From: Anastrepha obliqua
Taxonomy: Eukaryota > Arthropoda > Insecta > Diptera > Tephritidae
Reading direction: 5' to 3'
DNA: 64,000 nucleotides
Assembly: GCF_027943255.1 (NCBI RefSeq)
Contig: NC_072893.1
Span: 28,232,001 to 28,296,000, forward strand
Shown: one piece after another, positions 55,701-64,000 of the stretch
How positions within the stretch are numbered: position 1 is the first letter of the stretch
Layout of the letters: each line of letters starts with the position of its first letter
Made by a program: the position numbers and the translations under genes
The notes under the pieces: generated by a model
What the model was told of the DNA's origin: nothing
Databases searched by the model: none
The model's input: the letters and a program-made list of their open reading frames with translations, nothing else

Positions 55701-55854
55701 GTAGTGTGGTTATCAGCTTAACATCTGATAGATCCTCCATCGGAGGACAACAAATGTTAAACTAATTTTTGGAAATGGGCGTAGTGTTTTAGGGGCTTGC
55801 TCGCCTCTGCCACGGGTTGACCCGGTATTGCAGTACCGCCGGGATTTCAGCCTT
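55701..55854 (+). pseudogene. U2 snRNA pseudogene, 5'-truncated
   Basis: From TTATCAGCTTAACATCTGAT (55710) the sequence follows the spliceosomal U2 snRNA: TCCTCCATCGGAGGACAAC (stem II region), the Sm-binding site AATTTTTGG (55764-55772), a GGGGCTTGCTCGCCTC block, and the 3' stem-loop GACCCGGTATTGCAGTACCG, ending GGGATTTCAGCC. The first 40-odd nucleotides, with stem I and an intact branch-site-pairing GTAGTA region, are missing or rearranged (GTAGTGTGG remains). The Sm site and 3' stem are well preserved. Without the branch-recognition region it cannot work as U2. Recalled from the conserved U2 sequence, not from a search. Confidence 0.9.
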
Positions 55855-56022
55855 GAATAAATACAAGAAAAAATATACTAATACATTTAGCTTTGGTGGG
55901 AAGAGCCATAAATTTTTATATGAATACAAGTAGACGAAAATGGAAGAAATTTGTAAGTCTGTTTCTTCGGTCCGTTTGGGTATTTTTTTTGACAACATCG
56001 AAACCAAAGCATTTGTATCATA

Positions 56023-56677
56023 TCGCACCCTAAATACAAAAGGGTCACAACTCAAAATACTAAGATTTTCAGGAGAGACGAAAAACGTTCTATGTGAAAA
56101 TTATTGTAATATTTAAAAAAAATAATGTTCCATCATGAAAATATACAACATTGAAGAAGGTTCTACTATATTTTTTTCAATTTTATATTATGTTTGCGAA
56201 AATAAAACAAAATTTTGATTTATGACTCTTTAACTGAAATTTTTTCGATTAACTAGTGATATTTTCTTAAGTTGTGCCTTTTTAACTGATAAAATGTTTT
56301 AATTTTATAAGTTTCTTAACCTAATTGAACTCACTTTTCACAACTAAAGAGGCACAATGCAAAATAATATACCACGAAATTTATCACTTTTTACAGTTAT
56401 AGAGGCAGAACTCAAAATAAAACTCTTTATGTGTAATAAAAGTAATCAGCTGCTCTTGAACCCATTAACGCAACTAAAAATAATTCTCTTTAGTTGATCG
56501 TGCAAAAGCAACACACTTGACATAAAAATAGACATAACTGTATTTTACCAGTTAAAGAAGATAGTTATGTGAACGAAATATTTGCAGTAGTTAGAAATGT
56601 GTACTCTGAATTAATTTATGCAAAAAACTCAGTTTTGGAAAATTTTGAGTTGTGACCCTTTTGTATTTAGGGTGCGA
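56023..56677. mobile_element. TA-flanked MITE with near-perfect TIRs
   Basis: Both ends read TCGCACCCTAAATACAAAAG and continue identically through GGTCACAACTCAAAAT, about 36 bp. TA duplications lie at 56021-56022 and 56678-56679. The 655-bp AT-rich body has no coding potential. Inside, GAGGCACAATGCAAAATAA (about 56351) and GAGGCAGAACTCAAAATAA (about 56402) echo the TIR motif GGGTCACAACTCAAAAT. TA targets point to Tc1/mariner-type mobilisation; the donor is not in the window. Confidence 0.88.
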
Positions 56678-56889
56678 TATTTTATCTATCATAAGCCACT
56701 CGTATCATTTGTTGAAATTGAAAAATGTGGGATGAATAATGATAAAATGAAGAAAATAAAATATGAACTTTATAGCAATATTATAATGAACCTATAATTA
56801 TCCCGCTCCTAATGCTGCTTTCGTCTTATTCTCTCTCAGTTTGTTTTACGGAAGGTTTCACTTCTATCAAGTCTAACCGTTAGACTGGT

Positions 56890-57640
56890 ATTTTTTTTAA
56901 TTATTTCGGCATCATCGGCACATCTGTCGTATACTCACTTCATTTTGCTGACGAGTATATCAGCTGGTATCATGCCAGCTATGTCAGACGCCGCGTCATC
57001 CGATATGGTTCTGTAGCCGCAATATGCCCTTAGAGCACTTAGCCTCTACACAGAGAGTAACCTCCATCTGTTTCCCCTTCAGCTTCACCGCATTTGCCCA
57101 GACTGGGGGTGCATACAGTAAGACTGAAGTAGTTACGTTCGCTAGCATTTTTCGCCGCTTGGGCATGACACCTAGGTACTTCAGCGCGGGTTGAGAACAT
57201 ATAATTGGCTCTCCCACTCTGATTTTCATATTTTTGATTTTTTTGCGGCTTGTTATCAGAACCGCCTCCGTTTGTGCTTTGCCAGTTTCAGCACCGCTTG
57301 TTCCAACTATTCTTTCACCTGTTTTATCGCTTCGTTTGTTATGAGTTCTAATTCGTATATGTTCTTAGCCACCGTCACTCCTGCTATGTCATCCGCAAAG
57401 CCTATTATTTTTACTTCTCTGGGTACTGATAAGCAAAGGATATTCTGGATACTGTCGTACATGATATTCTATTAAACAGGGTCTAAGACCGATACCTGCG
57501 CTACGCCAGCAGTAGCTTCACAAACTTTTTGCATAAAGGATGCATTCAGTGCATTCGCTAACAATAGAATAAAACCACATTCGAATTCGACTTTATCAGC
57601 AATATTTAGAGCGCTTCCAAAAGCATTAGGTGGATTTTGT
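56890..57640 (-). mobile_element. R1-like retrotransposon RT fragment
   Basis: On the minus strand the parts are CGFILLLANALNASF (a decayed motif A, about 57590), ATAGVAQVSVLDPV (motif B, about 57520) and IIGFADDIAGVTVAKN (motif C intact, about 57410). ITNEAIKQVKEWLEQAVLKL, KIRVGEPIICSQPALKYLGV (about 57225), TSVLLYAPPVWANAVKL (about 57140) and YRTISDDAASDIAGMIPADI (about 57010) follow. It stops before the C-terminal knuckle. Deletions and frameshifts lie between the blocks. No rDNA flanks. Confidence 0.78.
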
Positions 57641-57929
57641 GCATCGATTCATCACTTGGGTACAGCACCATGATCCTAAATCAAAATATGAGGCTATAGA
57701 GTAGTGTAAACCTGGTTATTCTACTCCGAAACGAGTTTGTGTCCAGATATCGACCAAGAAAGTGTTAGCATCAGTTTTTTGCGATGCGAAAGGAGTTTCG
57801 TTTGTGGATTACTTATGAAATTATAACACAATAAATTATTAATATTTTTACATAGATCAGCTGAAAGAAAAAATTCGTGAAAGTATCCAAGAAAAAAATT
57901 CTTTTTCATCTGGACAATGCACCGAATCA

Positions 57930-58040
57930 CAAGAGTGGGTTCCATTCCATTGGCTTCTTCGCTATGTTGCCGTCTTCTTTGTGTAAAATATGACCAATCC
58001 ACTTCCATTTCTGTCTTCTAATCCAAATGTCTAGTGGCTC
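57930..58040 (-). mobile_element. RTE-type C-terminal fragment of another family
   Basis: IRRQKWKWIGHILHKEDGNI and AKKPMEWNPL match the K-W-x-W-I-G-H-x-L-R-K ... A-L-x-W-N-P end typical of RTE-type endonuclease-RT proteins. Only this short patch remains; it is distinct from copies A-E. Confidence 0.6.
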
Positions 58041-58522
58041 CATATTTGCTTTTTGGGGCAATTCCTTGTTTGGCATTATCTTTGGCCAGAAAGTTCGGAA
58101 TATAATCCTTCGACAGCGGTGAGCAAAAGCTTATCAGCGACTGGTTATAGCGGTGGGGATTTTCCAGGTAGAGCTACTGTACAGCAGTGCCTAGCCTTTA
58201 CACAGGAACTCAAGTTGTTGTTTCGCCATACAGAGTAGAGCATCCCGAATGTATCTCTGGCATTTTCGATTCGGGAGCGCATATTTACATCTGTGCCACC
58301 TAGCTAGAAACCCATTTCCTTTAGTTAAGTCAATAAAAAATTGCTTTGAGTTTATAATAAATTTGCAAATTCTTTGGATTGTTTTGACTGTTTATTTATA
58401 TTTGCGGATTTTCGAAAAATAAAAATTAACCGATTCTAACTTCTAGCACCACTTAGGAAAAAGAGATTTATGCTACTGGCTATTAGGCTACTCAGGCAGG
58501 TGTTTTAGATTGTTGCCCTTAA

Positions 58523-59246
58523 GGGGTTAGGGGTAGTCAGAGGCTCGAAAAAATGATGATTTTCACGAATTTTTTTTTGCTACTTAATTATTTTATTTAA
58601 CAAAAATAAAAACATAGCATAAAAACATCATGTTTTAACTTGACTTCACCAAAATTAAAAAAAAAAAAAATTAATAATTGCAAAAGTTATCGCTGTTTGT
58701 GTGAAGCCCGTTTCTCCAGAAGTCCCTTGCGGTGAACATCACAAGTCCTTGCAGATTCATCTAAAACCAATCGGACAAGAAAAATTAGTTTTATTAATAG
58801 ATAATCTTGTGCCTGATCGAAGCTTTTTTTTTTTTTTCAAAATGAACAAAATGGCGGCCTCAGAAAATTTTTTTCCAGATTTTCGGGAAAACACCAACAG
58901 TTAATTGTTAAAAAAAAATCGAAATTAAAAAAAAAAAAAATCCTTCGATCAGGCACAAGTTTTTTATGTTTTTCAAAAGCTGTATAAATTTTATTGAAAT
59001 CTACGTAGCGGTTTTTAAGTTACAGTGTTCACCAGTTTGAAAAACATAGTTTTGAGAAAAACGCATTTAAAGTTTTGCTATCGGCTCCGGAGCGGCCGAG
59101 CGCCCTTTGTTAATTGTTGAATAACTTGAAAAGTATTTGTCGGATTCACTTCAAATTTTTACACAATATTTTTAAAACACTGTACTTTAAGAAAATGCAA
59201 AAAAAAATAAATCGATTTTTTGAAAATTCTGACTACCCCTAACCCC
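58523..59246. mobile_element. TTAA-flanked inverted-repeat element, family T1 copy 2
   Basis: TTAA lies at 58519-58522 and 59247-59250. The ends GGGGTTAGGGGTAGTCAGA (left) and the identical complement at the right form a 19-bp perfect TIR. Inner arms CTTGTGCCTGATCGAAGC (58808) and CCTTCGATCAGGCACAAG (58942) form a second inverted pair. The plus-strand frame 58701-58904 reads PVSPEVPCGEHHKSLQIHLK and LVLLIDNLVPDRSFF, parallel to copy 1. The GC-rich patch CGGCTCCGGAGCGGCCGAGC (59083-59102) is shared. It has an empty TTAA (58908-58911) where copy 1 carries the nested T2 element. Confidence 0.85.
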
Positions 59247-59639
59247 TTAAACAAGCAAAAAGCATTGACCCAGTACCCACAAAGGTCCACTACGGTGTGC
59301 AGAAAAGATTTGCATCTTTGCCCTTTAAGAAAATTCCACTTCATTTCCTTCTCGCCTGTAAGTATGCAGCAAGTTGCGCTCTTTGCTAGGCAGAGATGAG
59401 CTTACTTCGGTTAAAAAAAAAAATAGAATGAAAGCTGAAATAACGGATTCTATGCAATGAGATTGAATGAGAGTCCTTGTCAAGTACAATTTACAGAATG
59501 CAGAGGTGTAGCCAACATCAGAACATTAGCGCTTTTAGACGAATCAGCTGATTGGGTGACGTAGTTGGGGTCATGGCGGCGGGTTTTTTACGAAAACACT
59601 GAGATTGTTTTGGTGATATATGTAAGAAAAAACCAAGAG

Positions 59640-59775
59640 TTCCCAGGGTAGATTTTTTTTCCTTGTTCACTCCACTCGGGAGCATAGCTGTCTGGCTGTA
59701 GGTAAACGGCGCTTTAGTGCTACTTGGGGAGTGCCAGTCTGGTACTTCAATCATTTCACCTACCTACCTACCATT
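59640..59775 (+). mobile_element. Non-LTR 3' UTR tail
   Basis: GGGAGCATAGCTGTCTGGCT, CGGCGCTTTAGTGCTACTTG and TGGTACTTCAATCATTTCAC followed by CTACCTACCTACC match the tails at 1640-1722 and 22470-22572. No coding part is attached. This is probably a very short 5'-truncated insertion; its left border is uncertain. Confidence 0.55.
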
Positions 59776-60573
59776 ATAGGGTGCAATAACATATAAAAGG
59801 TAACCCTCGTACTTAACCATTGTTAGAAAGTTGAAAAATACTGTATACTTCTTTTTGAGCCATCATCACTAGTTTGCTTGGTGAAGAAAAGGAATGCGAG
59901 CTGGTTATAATTCCAAGTGCTCAAGAGCCGCAGCAGTGCAAAGTGAGTGAATATCCCTACTGCCATGTTGGCCACGCACATTAGCGATCCATTGCATGAA
60001 CACACATGAAGTACATCTTCAACTCGCTTTCAACTGATCCATTCAATAGCACTGAAGCGCATAGTCAATTTTGTATAATTTCGCACTCGCCAACGCATCA
60101 TTTAATAATTTCGACGATAACATAAAATCAAAGAGAAAATTGAAAGAAACGAAATGAGATGCCCGAAAAAATGGCAAATGTATGTAGAGCAGATTACCTA
60201 TTAATGATTATCAATCAAACAAATCAATGCATATGAGTAGGATTTTATTAAACAAAAAAACTAGCAAACAAACAAACAACGCAGAACGCACACAGAACTC
60301 AGCTGAAGGTCAGCGCTGCTGATGCATCTGCAATAATTGGCCAGCAAAAGAAAAAAAAAACAATAAGCGAATAAAACAGATAAGCTGTTGATCCTCGATG
60401 TGCGATCGCATCTTAGCGTGCGAGGAACAATGGGCGCACCTACACACGCACATGCAAGCATACACATGAGTTTACAGAGGATATGTGAGTGAAGAAGCAA
60501 AGGTAGTTCTGTAGTGTTAAGAATCCAGCGTGGATTTAATGTGAGTAAGTGTGGGTATATATGCGTATGAGTT
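59776..60573. other. No gene recognised
   Basis: AT-rich DNA with A-runs and a few CACA words. No motif or repeat structure that I can name. Confidence 0.4.
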
Positions 60574-60640
60574 GCTGAGTGCGTATGTTTGGCTGAGTGC
60601 GCATGTGTGGCTGTGTGCGTATGTTTGGCTGTGTGATATG
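60574..60640. repeat. Tandem repeat, 18-bp unit, about 3.7 copies
   Basis: Units GCTGAGTGCGTATGTTTG (60574), GCTGAGTGCGCATGTGTG (60592), GCTGTGTGCGTATGTTTG (60610) and a partial fourth. It lies in GT-rich DNA. Confidence 0.85.
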
Positions 60641-62489
60641 TAAACGCCTGCTAACTAGATTGGGTTAGAAAAAAATGAGAGATCTCTCAGTTGTGATCGA
60701 AATTCTTGCACAATCGCATGGCGGCGTGCTATGAGGCCCGGCAAAAAATAGGGTAGGCATTGGCCCATGATTCGATTTAAGCTGACAGATTATTATTAGC
60801 GTAACATTAACAACAAATTAGTTACGATAACGCGGATGAACATACATGCATACATACATACATATGCTTACGAGTTGCGCCTACGCTTGAGTGAGTTCAT
60901 ATGAGTTGTCGGCGTTTCTTCATAATTATTGCAGCACTCATTATTTGGGATAGGAAAAGGAGCAAAGAAGCCGACACATATGAATGTGAGAAGGTGGTGC
61001 AACATAATTTGGAAGGCTCATTAAAAATGTGTAATGGCAACATTAGTGAGATTTTGTTTGTTCTAAAAAATGTTTTTATATTGAATAAAAAATGAAAAAT
61101 AATAGTAGTAAAAATGCATATGAGTAACTTGTAAGGTCAACAAAGCGCGGCTGCTTTTGTGTAGCCACAAATGGCGGAAGAAAAATACTTAGGTAATCCT
61201 TAAATTATATAGACAACACACGTAGCTGTATTCCTCTAAAAAACACAACAAAATAAACCATTCAGCTGGCATTGCCTACAAAAATACATACACAAGTAAT
61301 TTGCACTCCAATCGCCCCTCCCTAATGATGGTAGGGCGGACAGCGCATGAGAGGAAATTTCATTAATTGAATTGTAGCAAATCGGCTTAAAAGAAATTAT
61401 GTCATTACAAACACCAACGTTGATGCGCCAGAACACCTGTAAAAACTCTCAAACCCCGCGTATACTCATAAGATTTATTAAATGCAAGCAAAACCAAAAA
61501 ACAAAAAAAAACCTGCTGCTTTTCAATTCACCACAACAAAAACTGCAATCGGAAAACATATTTATGCTTATAAGTGTATAAATTCGTATTGTCAACAGAA
61601 TTAATGGAATGAAAACAACTTGAATCCGCTGCAAACTGCCACAATAATGCGGCAAACCGAGCATAACGCATGCATACACCTATACAAGCGCACATATGTA
61701 GGTGGGTTTGAACAAACACACACACATATACACATGGGCAGAGGTGTGCAACATGCAAGAGTCCTTTGGCTGCTGCCTGTTTGCGGCCCGCGCATACGAA
61801 AGCTTGCCTGAGAAGGCTGACAGCGCGCGCAATTATTGACACAGTCGCAGACGCAGGTCACAAGGCAGCAGCAATACATACAATAAGCATTAAATCACGT
61901 CCAACGACCAAGAATCAACAACCACTATAACACCGCACTGACGCTTTCACACTTCTCTCCACCCAGTCCATCCGTGGGTGTATGTATATATGTATGTGTA
62001 TATGTACGTATGTATGCATGTATTTGTGTATGTGCGTATATGACCGTTGAACTTAAGCCGTTTAGCAAATACTCGTACAAGTGGTGCCACAAAGTGCAGA
62101 ATGGTGCCGGCAACACGTGACATTTTCCCATATGCCCTTGACGACCAGCTATGGACTCTAAGTTCAAGTAGAAAAAGTACATAATAATCGAAGACAACGC
62201 TTTGGAGTGTAGAGTGAGATTTTCTTGCACCTTCGCAATATAATTCAAGTTCGTTGAAAAATTCAGTACGCACGTGCACTTCCAAATTTCGTAACTAGTA
62301 CACTCCATTAAATTTGCACTTTTCATGTTTTGCCTCCTCTTTCCCGTGTTTGACAATAAAATTACTTTGATGTCAGCATTTGTCACACTTGCAACACTCC
62401 CTCATACACTACCCTGCAGTGAAAAACCAAACTACTCCCACTCAGCAGATATTTTAGTTCATGAACTGGTGTTTGAGGTAAGAACTCGT
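60641..62489. other. No gene recognised; TATG microsatellite
   Basis: A TATG/TGTA microsatellite lies at 61977-62042. It creates the histidine- and threonine-rich minus-strand frames there. Another CACA stretch is at 61715-61735. I see no gene. Confidence 0.4.
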
Positions 62490-62596
62490 ACTAGTTTCAA
62501 AAGGATTAGTGTGGAACTAGTTTCAAAAAGACTAAAATGGGAGTAGTTTTAAAAAGCCTAGAATGGGTCTAGTTACAAAATGACTAATTCGTGTGG
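62490..62596. repeat. Tandem repeat, 26-27-bp unit, 4 copies
   Basis: Units ACTAGTTTCAAAAGGATTAG (62490), ACTAGTTTCAAAAAGACTAA (62516), AGTAGTTTTAAAAAGCCTAG (62542) and CTAGTTACAAAATGACTAAT (62569), each followed by a short G-rich end. Non-coding. Confidence 0.8.
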
Positions 62597-62839
62597 TTTG
62601 GAAAACCAATATTTTCCATTGTTATGTTTATTTTCAATTAGTTTTAGAATAAACAAAAAATTTAAAAATAAAAGTTTCAAATATAAAATCATATTTAGTC
62701 ATGTAACAAATTTAGCGATAAAAAAACAAATTTTAATTCATAGTAATATATAGGCAGCTGTTGCAGTCAAATGGGCTTGTCCGTGAAAACCATTTGTCCA
62801 TTTAAGTGTTCGAAATACACTGTGGGATGGGGCACCAAA

Positions 62840-62975
62840 TGATAAAAATAGATTTTTGCCATAAAAAACTCATCATAAAAAACCACGTGACATTCGATGG
62901 CGGCATAAAAACTGTGTATACCTCCGTTTGTGGAACCACTTTTACACCCACACCACAAATAGAAGGAGAAACCTG
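62840..62975 (+). mobile_element. tRNA-headed SINE, body fragment (copy F)
   Basis: TTTTGCCATAAAAAACTCAT, CGATGGCGGCATAAAAACTG, CCTCCGTTTGTGGAACC and CACCACAAATAGAAGGAG follow the SINE body in the order of copies C and D. The head is missing and the copy is diverged. Confidence 0.6.
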
Positions 62976-63034
62976 GAAAAGAACCCAACAAAGGACTAAG
63001 GCCCACGACTTCGCTAGCGTATAAAATGAATTAC

Positions 63035-63165
63035 TTAATGTATGTCGAAAGCTTCTGGTACCTCAGCTGCACTACCTCATCAGACGGCAGAGCAGATGTA
63101 GATGTTAGTTACAAGCTAAACAAAGCAATGACGGCAGCTGAATGCATACAGTATGGTGGATTTAA
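63035..63165 (+). mobile_element. Short non-LTR RT fragment
   Basis: FWYLSCTTSSDGRADVDVSY and KLNKAMTAAE match the F-x-Y-L-G-S-x-I-x-x-D-G block after the RT palm of RTE-type proteins. Nothing else of the element is recognisable. Confidence 0.55.
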
Positions 63166-63254
63166 TTTTTTGTTTTTTAACGAGGTGTAAAAGCAATCGA
63201 AAGCCTTAGTAAGTGTGGGACTTTAACGCCACTAAAAGCACCTCAAGTCCGACG

Positions 63255-64000
63255 GCTCGTGAGCAATAAGCTCAATCATCAGTTATATTCGTCGACTGTT
63301 CGTCTTGCTGCTTTTTATCAATGCGACAGTTGTGGTTGCTGCCGCGTTCGTCTCGCGTCGTTCCTTCGCCTCCAATCAATGTTGCGAAGTTCCACGATAA
63401 TTCGAGTTAGAAAAACCTGCACTGCCCTCGATTTTTCATTCGACTCAAACATTTGTGGAACTAGGTTAATGGGAGTCAGAAACACACCAGTTGTTCTTGC
63501 TAGGTCGTCGCGTTTCTTAACGAACCTGCTACAATAGAAGGCCACATGTTCGACCGTCTTCTCTTCGTCCAAGCACTCTGGACAATAAGGGTTACCAGCT
63601 AAGTCTAAGGGATGCAGATATTTTTGGAAACATCCGTGTCCACTTAATAGTTGCGTTAGGAAGAAATCAACGTCTCCGTGTTTCCGACAGATCCACTCGT
63701 TAATCCGTGGGATCAACCTATGCGTCCACCGGCCTTTTGATAACTGGCACTTTTATTGCCATTCAGCTATCGAGGTAGCACGTTCTGCTTGTTTGAATTC
63801 GTCTGTCGCATTCATACCTTGCAGTGCAACCTCTTCTGTAAGTTCGCCCGGATGTTTATAGGCATTTTGCAAGCTATGACGCAGGTTGCATCGTCCGACA
63901 CCGTTCTATAGGCACATGCGGTCCTCAACGCACTTGTTCTACTGCCTTGCAGTAGTTCTTTAAAATCGCACTTTTTTGCTCCATTGGAGAGGCGTACAAC
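63255..64000 (-). mobile_element. R1-like retrotransposon 3' fragment, continues past window edge
   Basis: The minus strand enters from the right edge with RTSALRTACAYRTVSDDATC and IACKMPINI (about 63900). After frameshifts it continues with GRWTHRLIPRINEW (about 63730), RKHGDVDFFLTQLLSGHGCF and the knuckle CPECLDEEKTVEHVAFYC (about 63600). The frame 63716-63318 then runs open to FLTRIIVELRNIDWRRRNDA. There is no clear A-tail at the left end. Frameshifts make it a pseudogene. Confidence 0.8.

Overview
The window looks like intergenic or intronic DNA from a higher dipteran, most likely a tephritid fruit fly. This rests on the mixture of elements: rosa-type (DD41D) mariners, jockey and R1 retrotransposons outside rDNA, RTE-like elements ending in AAG repeats, a tRNA-headed SINE, AT-rich DNA, and TATG, CATA and GT microsatellites. 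The species call is inference. I found no convincing host protein-coding gene in 64 kb. Almost every recognisable coding stretch belongs to a transposable element, and only one long ORF (the jockey reverse transcriptase at 41006-42742) is intact.

Layout. 0.9-5.7 kb: 3' pieces of two RNase H-bearing non-LTR elements, an unnamed retroelement-associated ORF and an RTE-like RT, followed by about 2 kb of strongly T-rich DNA split by one of the insertions. 5.7-9.4 kb: no genes, ending in a 14-copy array of a 55-bp unit. 9.8-18.7 kb: RTE fragments, SINE copies, an inverted-repeat element with long TIRs (13143-13602), an A/T-rich inverted plus direct repeat cluster, and degraded RNase H and R1 fragments. 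19-22 kb: low-complexity DNA and an RTE fragment. 23.0-26.2 kb: the longest non-LTR copy (minus strand, RT to 3' end), broken by frameshifts and abutting a second RT fragment. 27.5-36.4 kb: an R1 tail, three rosa-type mariners with TIRs and TA duplications, SINE and RTE pieces; one mariner sits inside a SINE. 39-43 kb: a non-LTR fragment, a fourth mariner and the intact 5'-truncated jockey copy with poly(A) and target duplication.

45.7-52 kb: a decayed piggyBac-type element flanked by TTAA, a fifth mariner, an RT fragment and another RTE, then a TTAA-flanked inverted-repeat element that carries a second TTAA-flanked element inside it. 53.5-59.8 kb: a Tc1-like relic, R1 fragments, a tRNA-like repeat, a 5'-truncated U2 snRNA copy, a TA-flanked MITE, and a second copy of the TTAA family. 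60-64 kb: microsatellites, short tandem repeats, a SINE remnant and an R1 tail that runs off the window edge.

The genes do not form a pathway. The window records layered insertions whose relative ages can be read from TIRs, target duplications and an empty site. The most unusual material is the pair of TTAA-flanked elements at 50959-52041 and 58523-59246 with their nested guest, the 55-bp array with two dyads per unit, and the tRNA-like and U2-derived cluster near 55.4-55.9 kb.
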